The notes under the pieces are model-generated. The model saw only the letters and a list, made by a program, of their open reading frames with translations, was not told the DNA's origin and ran no database searches. Below, piece by piece: positions 44,767-52,870 of a DNA stretch of 64,000 bases (positions are counted from its first letter, which is position 1; every line of letters starts with the position of its first letter). This DNA is from an uncultured Myxococcales bacterium (GTDB taxonomy: Bacteria > Myxococcota_A > UBA9042 > DTJE01). Location: NCBI GenBank assembly GCA_903857665.1, contig CAIOFV010000069.1:74381-138380 (forward strand). The letters are read 5' to 3'. The position numbers and the translations under genes were made by a program.

Positions 44767-46197
44767 TCACGACGGGCGGACGCCCGACAGCGCAATCCGC
44801 AAGACCAGCCGCGCGACGTCCCCTGCGCTGCGGCCCGCGTAGGCCAGCCACTCCGGGTTGTGCCGAAGGATGTACATGGCCGTGCGCAGGGCACCCCCGC
44901 GAAGCCCGTAGTACTCCAGGAACGCCTTCCGGCACAGGCCCTGGATCTCGGACTGCGGCAGCGCGCACCGCGCCTCGACCGGGATGCAGTCGACCAGATC
45001 GCTGCCAGGGAGGTAGTCGAGGGGATGGAAATCGACCAGGGTGGGCCGCACGGCCGTCACGAAGTCGACGTTGCCGCGCAGTGTCTGCAGGGTGTCGCCG
45101 GGCAGGCCGAAGATGTAGGTCAGGACCGTCGCGAAGCCCATGGCGTTGGCCATCGGGATCGCTTCCCGCAGCGCGTCCGGCTCGTCCGGAGAGCGACCGA
45201 TCGTCTTGAGGACCGCCGGATCCGCGGACTGGGCGCCGTAGTTCACCATCTGGCAGCCGGCCTTCTGCAGCATCTCGAAGGCCTTGCGGCGGCCGGACCC
45301 GAAGGTCAGGGGATGGAGGGTGATTCCCCACGAAAAGCGGAGGCCGCGCCGCTCGACACCCTCGCAGAACGCCTGCAGCCAGTCCAGGCGCAGCGCGAAC
45401 ACGTCGTCCAGGAACCGGATGTACCGGGCGCCCCGGGCCTGCACCAGGAACTGGACCTCGTCCAGCACCTGCTCGACGGGGCGGACCCGGTATTTCCGGT
45501 TCCAGTAGCGCCAGGTCACACAGTAGGCGCAGTGGTAGGGGCAGCCTCGCGAGGCCATCACGACGTAGTAGGGACGCTTCATGGAGACTTCGAACAGGTC
45601 GCCGGACAGCGGGTCGTATTGCGACCAGTCGGGGATCGGAAGCAGGTCCACCGGCGTCGGAGGAGGAGCGGCCGTCGCGATCCTCGCGCCGGTTTCGTCC
45701 GTGAAGGCGATGCCCTTCACGGCCTCGAATCCCGCTCCGGCCTCGTAGGCCCGGACCAGCGCAAGGAGGCTCTGGTCGGCCTCGCCGACGACCACGACAT
45801 CGACCCCGGCGTCCAGCAGCACTTCCGGCTGCGACGAACAGGGCCCGCCCGCGATGATCCGACCGGCGTACAGGGATCGATCGAGGCCGGCGACCACGCC
45901 TTGGACCTGCCCGGCCGAGGCGTGGGTCGCGCTGAACCCGACGAGGTCGTACCGCCCGTCGTTCAGTTCGCGGGGAAGGTCGTGCGTCCGCCGGGAGTCG
46001 AACAGGCAGTCGAAAAGGTCGACGGCAATGCCCTGGGCCTTCAAGGCCGCCGCGAGGTAGCGGAGCCCCAATCCGGGCCGCTTCTGGAAATGTTCCGGCA
46101 TGAAGGAGAAGGGGTAGTCGTCCGACGCGGTGACATACACCAGCGCGACGCGCCGAATCGTGCGATCCGCTTTCGCCTGGAGGCCCCGTATTCCCAT
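44767..46197 (-). CDS. B12-binding-domain radical SAM protein (rSAM3)
   Basis: A 476-residue protein with a cobalamin-binding-like domain (about 12-155; 'YDLVGFSATHASAGQVQGVV', 'GRIIAGGPCSSQPEVLLDAG') and a radical SAM core with SRGCPYHCAYC (Cys219, Cys223, Cys226), then 'PMANAMGFATVLTYIFGLPG'. ATG 46197 is preferred over the in-frame ATG at 46251 because a good promoter (TTGACA-N18-TACCCT, 46251-46222) lies between them. No Shine-Dalgarno is evident. The gene is divergent from the short-peptide/rSAM4 transcription unit. Function unknown. Confidence 0.83.
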   Translation of the reverse strand: MGIRGLQAKADRTIRRVALVYVTASDDYPFSFMPEHFQKRPGLGLRYLAAALKAQGIAVDLFDCLFDSRRTHDLPRELNDGRYDLVGFSATHASAGQVQGVVAGLDRSLYAGRIIAGGPCSSQPEVLLDAGVDVVVVGEADQSLLALVRAYEAGAGFEAVKGIAFTDETGARIATAAPPPTPVDLLPIPDWSQYDPLSGDLFEVSMKRPYYVVMASRGCPYHCAYCVTWRYWNRKYRVRPVEQVLDEVQFLVQARGARYIRFLDDVFALRLDWLQAFCEGVERRGLRFSWGITLHPLTFGSGRRKAFEMLQKAGCQMVNYGAQSADPAVLKTIGRSPDEPDALREAIPMANAMGFATVLTYIFGLPGDTLQTLRGNVDFVTAVRPTLVDFHPLDYLPGSDLVDCIPVEARCALPQSEIQGLCRKAFLEYYGLRGGALRTAMYILRHNPEWLAYAGRSAGDVARLVLRIALSGVRPS

Positions 46198-46221
46198 GGG
46201 CTCGCGCCGTGACTCGAAGGG

Positions 46222-46311
46222 AGGGTATCGGGTGCCGGCGAGGACTGTCAAGCCGATGACCCGCGCAGGTACCGGTCATTGCTTGACACCGGCGAAGCCA
46301 GTAGCGACAAT
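46222..46311. promoter_or_regulatory. Divergent promoters of rSAM3 and the short-peptide gene with inverted-repeat arms
   Basis: Minus strand: TTGACA (46251-46246), 18 bp, TACCCT (46227-46222) for rSAM3. Plus strand: TTGACA (46283-46288), 17 bp, GACAAT (46306-46311) for the 46341 frame. Between them TGTCAAGC-CG-ATGACC (46246-46261) is mirrored by GGTCAT-T-GCTTGACA (46274-46288) around a 12-nt centre, so both -35 boxes lie within one near-perfect palindrome. A dimeric regulator could control both directions (inference). Confidence 0.65.
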
Positions 46312-46340
46312 TGCACCGTCTTGGCATGTAGGTTTGCATC

Positions 46341-46409
46341 ATGACGAATTGGCGCCCGGCACCCAAGCCCGCTCCCCGGCCGATTCCGAGACCCCAGCCG
46401 AAGCCCTAG
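46341..46409 (+). CDS. Short proline-rich (R/K)PxP repeat peptide, candidate precursor or leader peptide
   Basis: A 22-codon frame, ATG to TAG. After MTNW, the peptide is a run of tetrapeptide units RPAP-KPAP-RPIP-RPQP and a final KP, giving about 4.5 tandem (R/K)PxP repeats with Pro directly before the stop. It starts 29 bp after the -10 of a near-consensus promoter and has a weak AGG 8 nt before the ATG. rSAM4 and rSAM5 lie downstream on the same strand and rSAM3 is divergent. Alternatives are a substrate peptide for radical SAM modification, a leader peptide whose translation governs rSAM4 expression, or chance. The strict repeat and the placed promoter argue against chance. After the TAG the frame stays open for 34 more codons. 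Confidence 0.5.
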   Translation: MTNWRPAPKPAPRPIPRPQPKP

Positions 46410-46536
46410 GGGCTCGACGGTTTCTTCGGGTACCCCCAACCTCCGCTGATGCGGTTGGACAGGGTTGGGCCACCCATATCCCGTCACTGTGGACCGCCGC
46501 CTACCAACGGTTGAAATCCCAGGGATTACCGAAAGC
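46410..46536 (+). promoter_or_regulatory. Untranslated spacer with mutually exclusive hairpins before rSAM4
   Basis: CCCAACC at 46435-46441 can pair with GGTTGG at 46453-46458 (supported by inner CGC/GCG) or with GGTTGGG at 46463-46469. The two pairings exclude each other, as in attenuators. No U-tract terminator is evident. Confidence 0.35.
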
Positions 46537-48060
46537 ATGAACGTCCTGCTCGTGGCTCCGCCGCGGCTCCTCTGGCCCTACATGAACGAGCAGGACAACT
46601 TCATGATGCCCCAGTCGCTGCCCTGCCTGGCAGCCGTGCTGCGGGCCGCCGGCATGCAGGTGTCGGTGATCGACTGCCTGCCGCAGAAGGTGGGCTGGGC
46701 GACGCTGGAGCGCCGGATCCGGGAACTGGCGCCCGACGTCGTCGCGGCGGGCGAAAACCACGCCCTGTACGCGGGCGAGGTGCTCAAGCTGGTGGAACTG
46801 GTCAAGCGCATCGACCCGCGCATCGTGACGGTGCTGGGCGGCGCGCACTTCACCAACCTGCCGGACCGGTACCTCCGGTCGCACCCGATCGACTTCATCG
46901 TCCGCGGGGAAGGCGAAATCACCTTCCGGGAACTGCTGAAGGCCCTGGACGCGGGGACGCCGACCGGGGACATCGAGGGCATCGCGTACTACAGCGGCGG
47001 TGCTGTCGTGCAGACGCCGCCGCGGCCGCTGATCGCGGACCTGGACTCCCTGCCGCTGCCCGCGTTCGACCTGATGCCGATGGACCGGTACGGCCGGGCC
47101 AAGCTGCTGTTCAATTCGGGCGGCGTGACGATCCATCACAGCCGCGGCTGCGGTGCCCGCTGCTCGTTCTGCGTCTGGTGGACCCAGATGGGCGAACGCA
47201 AGATCACCGCCGGCCAGGAAACGCTGACGCCTCGCTGGCGCACCAAGTCGGTGGAACGCACCCTGGCCGAAATCGAGGTGCTGCACAAGCAGTACGGGCG
47301 GCGGGGACTGGTCTTCGTGGACCCGACGTTCAACCTGGACTCGGAATGGAACGACGAGTTCGCGGAGGCCCTGCTGAAGAAGGGATGGCCCATCCACTGG
47401 TTCGCGTTCATGCGGGCGGACCTGGTGCTGCGGGACGAGCGGCTGGGGATCTTCGACAAGCTGGTTCGCAGCGGCCTGGCCCACCTGTGCATCGGGGTCG
47501 AGCGGGCCGAGGACGCCGACCTGAAGGACTGGAGCAAGAAGTTCTATTCGAAGAACCAGTCCGTGGAGACCTTCCGGCTGCTGAAGACGAAGTATCCCCA
47601 GGTGTTCAGGCAGGCGACCTTCATCCTGGGGACCCGGAACGAGACGCCGGAGACCATCGAGCGGCAACTGGACTTCGCCCGGCTGATCGACGCCGACTAC
47701 CCCGCCTTCCACGCGGCGACGCCGTTTCCCGGCACCGACTTCTGGCGCGAGGCCAACGACAAGAAGTGGATCGAGGTCGAGGACTTCGACTACTTCGACA
47801 TGTCGACCCCGGTGATGGGGTCGGAAACGATGACCCGCGAGGAACTGGATCTGGCCATCATCGAACTGAGTCGGCGTTACGTGGGCGTGCGCTGGCTGCT
47901 GAAGGGGCTGGCCTCGCGGACCCCCTATCGCAGGAACATGTACCTGTGGTGGCTGCTGGTGTCCGGGCGCATCTTCATTGACTCGGCGCGCCACTTCATC
48001 AACCCGTTCAGCCAGGAACAGTACACTCGCCTGGTGAAGCCGGACTGGTACGACCACTGA
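46537..48060 (+). CDS. B12-binding-domain radical SAM protein (rSAM4)
   Basis: A 507-residue protein with a cobalamin-binding-like domain (about 1-140; 'LAPDVVAAGENHALYAGEVL', 'TVLGGAHFTNLPDRYL') and a radical SAM core with SRGCGARCSFC (Cys205, Cys209, Cys212). 'FIVRGEGEITFRELLKAL' is typical of the BchE/hopanoid-methylase-like class. The ATG at 46537 begins the canonical MNVLLVAPPR strand; the ribosome binding site is weak (AGGGA). Substrate unknown. rSAM5 follows 16 bp downstream, so the pair forms an operon, probably read from the promoter upstream of the short peptide. Confidence 0.86.
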   Translation: MNVLLVAPPRLLWPYMNEQDNFMMPQSLPCLAAVLRAAGMQVSVIDCLPQKVGWATLERRIRELAPDVVAAGENHALYAGEVLKLVELVKRIDPRIVTVLGGAHFTNLPDRYLRSHPIDFIVRGEGEITFRELLKALDAGTPTGDIEGIAYYSGGAVVQTPPRPLIADLDSLPLPAFDLMPMDRYGRAKLLFNSGGVTIHHSRGCGARCSFCVWWTQMGERKITAGQETLTPRWRTKSVERTLAEIEVLHKQYGRRGLVFVDPTFNLDSEWNDEFAEALLKKGWPIHWFAFMRADLVLRDERLGIFDKLVRSGLAHLCIGVERAEDADLKDWSKKFYSKNQSVETFRLLKTKYPQVFRQATFILGTRNETPETIERQLDFARLIDADYPAFHAATPFPGTDFWREANDKKWIEVEDFDYFDMSTPVMGSETMTREELDLAIIELSRRYVGVRWLLKGLASRTPYRRNMYLWWLLVSGRIFIDSARHFINPFSQEQYTRLVKPDWYDH

Positions 48061-48076
48061 GCGAACGAGGACAACC

Positions 48077-49543
48077 GTGAAGGTCCTGCTGATCAACATC
48101 TTCCGATCCTACGGCGAACTGGGCGGCAGCTACAGCCGGGTGCTGGCCCCGATGCCGCCGATCACGATGGCCTACCTGGCCGCGGCGCTCGAGCGGGCCG
48201 GGATCGATGTCGAGTTCTTCGACGACTCGCTGACCCGCGGCGACGACGCCGAGCTGGAACGGGTGCTGAAGCGGGTCGCCCCCGACGTGGTCGGCCTGTC
48301 CCTGGTCACGGCCACGATGGCCGGCGCCCCCCGGGTGATCTCGGCCGTTCGACGCCACGCCCCGCGCGCCCGGATCGTCGCCGGCAACATCCACGCGGAA
48401 GTGTATTGCGAGTCCCTGCTGCGCTCCGGGCAGGTCGATATCGTGACGATCGGCGAAGGCGAGGCCACCTTCCCCGAACTGGTCCACGCGCTGGACAAGG
48501 GGACGCCCGCGCTGGAAACCGTGCCGGGGCTTTCCTTCCTGGCCGAGGGACGGATCGTCACCACGCCCCCCCGCACCCGCCTCGCAGACCTGGACACCCT
48601 GCCCTTCCCCGCATGGCACAAGTTCCCGATGCACCGGTACAAGATCCTCAGTTTCGCCCGGGTGCAGGACCCGGGGATCCTGGTGCTGGGGTCCCGGGGC
48701 TGCCCGTACAACTGCTCGTACTGCTCGCTGCGGGTGATGGGAAACGTGCGCCGCAAGCGCTCGGCGGCCAACATCGCCGACGAGTGCGAGTGGGTGTACG
48801 AAAAGTTCGGCATCCGCCAGCCGTCGTTCGTGGACGCGATCTTCCCGTTCGGGAAGAAGGAAGGCCTGGACTACGCGGCCGAGCTGATCCGCCGCGGCCT
48901 GCACAAGCGCCAGGTCTGGATCACGGAAACGCGGACGGACCTGGTGGACCTGGAACTGCTGCAGGCGCTGCGCGAGTCGGGCCTGCGGCGCCTGATGTTC
49001 GGCTTCGAGGCGGGCGATGCCGAGGAGCTGGCGACGCTGAAGAAGGGCGCCAGCCTGGGCAACGCGATGAAGGCGGTGGAGATCTGCCGGAAGGCCGGGA
49101 TCCAGACCGTCGGGTTCTTCATGCTGGGCGTCCCCGGATCGACCCGGGCATCGATGCAGCGCAACATCCAGTTCGCGAAGACGCTGGATCTGGACTTCGC
49201 CAAGTACACGGTGTTCGTGCCCTACCCGGGAACTCCTCTGCACGACCAACTGGAGGCCGAAGGGAAGATCCTGGCTCCCGGGGACTGGAAGCGGTACACC
49301 ACGTATCCCTGCCGCGAGGTGCCCCCCGTCTACGTGCCGGACGGCTTCACCGCAGACGAAATCATCGCCCTGCAGACCCGGGCGCACCTGTCGTTCTACC
49401 TGCGCCCGTCGATGATCGCCCGGCAATTGTTCCAGGTCCGGTCGTTGTCGCTGCACGACATGGCCGATGGCCTGCGGACCATGGCCACGGTGGCGCTGCG
49501 GGGGCGGTTCCAGCGGGGCGGGACGGGCGGGGACGCGGGATAG
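48077..49543 (+). CDS. B12-binding-domain radical SAM protein (rSAM5)
   Basis: A 488-residue protein starting at GTG 48077. The cobalamin-binding-like domain (about 1-140) includes 'PDVVGLSLVTATMAGAPRVI' and 'DIVTIGEGEATFPELVHAL'. The radical SAM core has SRGCPYNCSYC (Cys209, Cys213, Cys216). Later segments 'FGFEAGDAEELATLKKGASL' and 'TVGFFMLGVPGSTRASMQRN' complete the partial TIM barrel. Second gene of the rSAM4-rSAM5 operon; chemistry unknown. It converges on the MFS transporter with a 25-bp gap. Confidence 0.86.
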   Translation: MKVLLINIFRSYGELGGSYSRVLAPMPPITMAYLAAALERAGIDVEFFDDSLTRGDDAELERVLKRVAPDVVGLSLVTATMAGAPRVISAVRRHAPRARIVAGNIHAEVYCESLLRSGQVDIVTIGEGEATFPELVHALDKGTPALETVPGLSFLAEGRIVTTPPRTRLADLDTLPFPAWHKFPMHRYKILSFARVQDPGILVLGSRGCPYNCSYCSLRVMGNVRRKRSAANIADECEWVYEKFGIRQPSFVDAIFPFGKKEGLDYAAELIRRGLHKRQVWITETRTDLVDLELLQALRESGLRRLMFGFEAGDAEELATLKKGASLGNAMKAVEICRKAGIQTVGFFMLGVPGSTRASMQRNIQFAKTLDLDFAKYTVFVPYPGTPLHDQLEAEGKILAPGDWKRYTTYPCREVPPVYVPDGFTADEIIALQTRAHLSFYLRPSMIARQLFQVRSLSLHDMADGLRTMATVALRGRFQRGGTGGDAG

Positions 49544-49568
49544 GGCGCGGGCAGGACGCGGGCCAGGC

Positions 49569-50825
49569 TCAGGCGCCCGGCGCGGGGTCGATGGCCTTGC
49601 CGGGCGACATCATCGGCGACTCCTTCAGCGTCAGCGCCAGCACCCCGCTGAGCATCGTCAGGCCCACGAAGGCCCACATCACGGTCTGGATCCAGGCGTC
49701 CTTGCCCATCGCCTCGACGAAGACCAGGCCGCTGACCTGGCCGGCCAGCAGCATCAGGCCCTGGGACGTGGATTCGGTGTTGGCGCCGCCGACTTCCGCG
49801 GCGTACTGGAAGCCCACCGGCCCGGCGCCGGTCACGAAGAACCCCACCAGGAACGAGAAGGCCATCACCACCGCGAAGTCGGTGAACAGGGCCAGCCCGG
49901 CCAGTGCCGGCACGACGCCGATCAGCGCCGCGGCCAGCACCGCCTTGCGGCGACGGATGCGATCGCTGATCAGGGGCAGCACCACCGCGCCCACGACGCC
50001 GCCGACCAGCATGATGGCGCCCACCAGGCCGCTCTGCTCCTCGCCCATGCCCTTGACGCGGCAGATGCTGTCGATGCAGGTGGTCACCGCGTTGAAGATG
50101 CCCAGGCCCACCAGGAACAGCAGCACGGTCCGCCGCACGTCCCGCAGCGACAGGATGTGCCGCACCCCGCCGAAGAAGCTGCGCACGCCGGCCGTGGGGT
50201 CGGACTGACGGGCGCCGGCGCCCTCGCGGAACAGCCCCAGGCACACGACCGCGGCGCCCAGGCAAGCCCAGCCGTACCAGCGCATCACGACGGGGATCAA
50301 CGCCGGGTCCGCCTTGTCGCCGACCTGGATCGCCAGCGGCGTCACGATCATCACCAGGATGATCCCCACGAACTGCGCCAGCGACGCGATGCCGACCGCA
50401 GTGCCGCGCTCGTTGACGGGGAACCACTGGGACGCGACCGCCGTCGGGGCGTTGATGATGAACGGCTGTGCCACGGACAGGGCCACCTGGGCCCACAGCA
50501 CGACGACGTAGTTGTCGGCGTACAGGCCCTTCACCAGGCCCGCCACGCCCAGCACCGCCGCGCCGAACCCGACTCCGGCGCGCGTCCCCAGCCGGTCGAT
50601 CACCCACGAGGCCGGGATGCACGCGACCAGGTAGACCAGCATGTACATTTCGGCCAGGCGGTTGATCGGGACCACGTCGGTGAAGCCGAAGAACCGCATC
50701 GCATCGGTCGCGATGGGCGCGTGGGCCAGCCACTGGATCTGGGACACCATCGTCACCAGGAACAACGCGAACAGCACGACCCAGCGGTACCCGCTCGAGC
50801 GCGGGGAAGGTGCTCCCGTGTCCAC
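49569..50825 (-). CDS. MFS transporter, FLVCR-like
   Basis: A 418-residue major facilitator with 12 hydrophobic helices. The N-terminal half ('YRWVVLFALFLVTMVSQIQW', 'MYMLVYLVACIPASWVIDRL', 'ALSVAQPFIINAPTAVASQW') reads like the eukaryotic FLVCR/FLVCR2 group, known for choline/ethanolamine and earlier for haem transport. The substrate here is unproven. GTG start at 50825 behind AGGAGG. The gene lies directly after the radical SAM/cytochrome region but in opposite orientation to rSAM4-5. Confidence 0.83.
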   Translation of the reverse strand: MDTGAPSPRSSGYRWVVLFALFLVTMVSQIQWLAHAPIATDAMRFFGFTDVVPINRLAEMYMLVYLVACIPASWVIDRLGTRAGVGFGAAVLGVAGLVKGLYADNYVVVLWAQVALSVAQPFIINAPTAVASQWFPVNERGTAVGIASLAQFVGIILVMIVTPLAIQVGDKADPALIPVVMRWYGWACLGAAVVCLGLFREGAGARQSDPTAGVRSFFGGVRHILSLRDVRRTVLLFLVGLGIFNAVTTCIDSICRVKGMGEEQSGLVGAIMLVGGVVGAVVLPLISDRIRRRKAVLAAALIGVVPALAGLALFTDFAVVMAFSFLVGFFVTGAGPVGFQYAAEVGGANTESTSQGLMLLAGQVSGLVFVEAMGKDAWIQTVMWAFVGLTMLSGVLALTLKESPMMSPGKAIDPAPGA

Positions 50826-50915
50826 GTCCGACCTCCTGCTGCGATGGAAGGAAACGAATCCGTCGCCAGTGGACCACCGGCCGCGGGGGGTGTCAATACT
50901 GCCTCGGAGGCGCGT

Positions 50916-52685
50916 TCACGCCGCCGGCAGGAACACCCGGAACGTGCAGCCACGACCCTTGTCCAACACCACGACGATGTCCCCGGCATGGCGACGCACG
51001 ATGGAGCGGGAGGAGGGAAGGCCCAGTCCGGTCCCGCCCTCCTTCGTCGTGAAGAACGGATCGAAGATTCGCGGCAGCACGTCGGCGGGAATCCCGGGCC
51101 CCTCGTCGTGGACCGACAGGCACACGTACTCCCCGGCGGGCAGGCCCGGGCATCCGTCGGGCGGCCGGGTGGCGTCGCCGCAGTTCATGACCTCGACCGA
51201 AATCGTGCCACCGCCCGGCATCGCCTGGCGGCCGTTGATCAGGAGGTTGTGCAGCACCTGCGTCAACTGCGCCTCGTCGGCGAGGACCATCCGAAGCCCC
51301 GGTGCGACATGGATCTGCAACTGCGCCCTGGATCCCCGCAGCGCGACCGAGGAGGCCTCCTTCACGACGCGGCCCAGATCCACTTCGCGCCGGTCGGGCG
51401 TCCGTCCCCGGTAGAACGAAAGCAGGCGCTGGGCCAGTTGGCGCGCCTGGTCCGCCGCCTGGCCGGCCTCGTCCAGCCGATCCCGCACCGTCGGGTTCCC
51501 GTTCAGCGCCTCCCGCGCCAGCTCCAGGTTGCCGATCACCGCGGTCATCAGGTTGTTGAAGTCGTGGGCCACGCCCCCGGCCAGCAACCCGATCGACTCC
51601 ACGCCACTGGCCCGGACCAGTTCGTCCTCGACGCGCCGTTGCTCGGACAGGTCCTTTCCGACCAGCACCGCCCCGATCCAGTCCCCGTCGCGGTCCAGGA
51701 TCGCGGAACCCCACAGCCACACGGGCATCTGGGTGCCGTCCTTGCGCTGCCAGGACAGTTCCAGCGGGAACGCCGACATGTCGACGTCCCGCGTCGACTG
51801 GAGCGCCTTGCTAGCATTCGACTCGCCGCCGAGGATCCGGCCCAGGCCGCCTCCCACCAGTTCCTCGCGCTCGTACCCCAGGGCCGCCAGGGTCCGCGGG
51901 CTGGCGTCCACCACGCACCCGTTCCGATCCACCAGCAGCAGCATGTCGCGGACGCTTTCCAGGATCTGGCCCGACGCCGACTCCGGGCTCAGCACCATCA
52001 GCCGATGGCGCGTCATCGAGTACCCGATGCCGACCGCCCAGATCACGCCCAGGATCGGCGCCATCGGGGGGATCACCGTACCCAGCACGAGCTCCGCCAG
52101 CATGTCGACCGCGAAGCCCAGCGCGAACGCCGTGGAGACCGTGATGACCAGCGCCCACGCCTGCTTGCGCTCGCGGACCAGGTCCGAGGTCCGCGCCCAG
52201 CCCACCAGGACCCCCAGCGCGGTCCCGACGAACAGGATGAGGTAGAACTCGTAGTACACGAACCACGGCAGGATCCTGTCCGCATCCGGCATCCAGCCCA
52301 GGGGCAGGCGCTCGTAGTCGATGTCGGTCCCGAGGTCGAACAACTGGTACCGCGTGAACATCACCAGGCCGGGCAGGTACAGCAGCACGAAGGCCCAGGG
52401 ACGGGCCAGCCAGTGTTCGCGCCGCGCAAGCATCAGGCAGCTGTGCAACGCCAGCGCCGGTGCGAAGGCCCAGCCCAGCGAGGCCACCCGATCCCAGGCC
52501 CAGCAGGTTTCGCGGGAAGCCGCCGAGTACATGAACATGAACCCGAAGGACCAGATGGCGTAGGCCAGGCACAGGGTGGCGAACACGCGGTTCAAGGGGG
52601 CCCGCGGATCCCGGCGGAGCACCATCGCGCACAGCCCGAGGTAGATCACCGTGGCGACCAGCGCCAGCATCGAAAGCGTGTTCAT
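50916..52685 (-). CDS. PAS-domain sensor histidine kinase with N-terminal 7TM region
   Basis: A 589-residue kinase. Seven hydrophobic helices (about 3-225) resemble the His-kinase 7TM sensory module, followed by a PAS domain (about 240-350; 'VDRNGCVVDASPRTLAALGY'), the phospho-acceptor helix GGVAHDFNNLM with His374, and a HATPase domain with N box 'LHNLLINGRQAM', 'VHDEGPGIP', 'IFDPFFTTKEGGTGLGL'. It would autophosphorylate and pass phosphate to a response regulator, but none is adjacent. The -10 TAGAAT (52700-52695) lies only about 9 bp before the ATG, so the mRNA may be nearly leaderless. Confidence 0.88.
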   Translation of the reverse strand: MNTLSMLALVATVIYLGLCAMVLRRDPRAPLNRVFATLCLAYAIWSFGFMFMYSAASRETCWAWDRVASLGWAFAPALALHSCLMLARREHWLARPWAFVLLYLPGLVMFTRYQLFDLGTDIDYERLPLGWMPDADRILPWFVYYEFYLILFVGTALGVLVGWARTSDLVRERKQAWALVITVSTAFALGFAVDMLAELVLGTVIPPMAPILGVIWAVGIGYSMTRHRLMVLSPESASGQILESVRDMLLLVDRNGCVVDASPRTLAALGYEREELVGGGLGRILGGESNASKALQSTRDVDMSAFPLELSWQRKDGTQMPVWLWGSAILDRDGDWIGAVLVGKDLSEQRRVEDELVRASGVESIGLLAGGVAHDFNNLMTAVIGNLELAREALNGNPTVRDRLDEAGQAADQARQLAQRLLSFYRGRTPDRREVDLGRVVKEASSVALRGSRAQLQIHVAPGLRMVLADEAQLTQVLHNLLINGRQAMPGGGTISVEVMNCGDATRPPDGCPGLPAGEYVCLSVHDEGPGIPADVLPRIFDPFFTTKEGGTGLGLPSSRSIVRRHAGDIVVVLDKGRGCTFRVFLPAA

Positions 52686-52694
52686 ACGCCTTGG

Positions 52695-52723
52695 ATTCTA
52701 GTCTCTTCGGGACTCCGGAACAA
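52695..52723 (-). promoter_or_regulatory. Promoter of the histidine kinase gene
   Basis: TTGTTC (52723-52718), 17-bp spacer, TAGAAT (52700-52695), ending about 9 bp before the start codon at 52685. Confidence 0.5.
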
Positions 52724-52870
52724 ACGGTACAAGCGGGAACCTGAACTTTGGGAAGTCGGCCGGGCTTGTCCCCAGGCCAACTCCCTTCCGGGCAACGCGG
52801 GACGCCCGGTTCCGTTGACGGTCGCCCCCCGCTCCCCTATCGTGCCCTTGACCTCACCCGGGTGGGCCTC

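Noticed and set aside
46410..46514. Read-through of the TAG to extend the short peptide by 34 residues
   Set aside because: The frame stays open to a TGA, but there is no sign of amber suppression. The (R/K)PxP repeat ends exactly at the TAG, so the peptide is taken as complete.
46130..46540. A 136-codon open frame covering the rSAM3-rSAM4 gap
   Set aside because: It has no ribosome binding site, crosses the divergent promoters and shows no domain. The 22-codon frame inside it in another frame is better supported.
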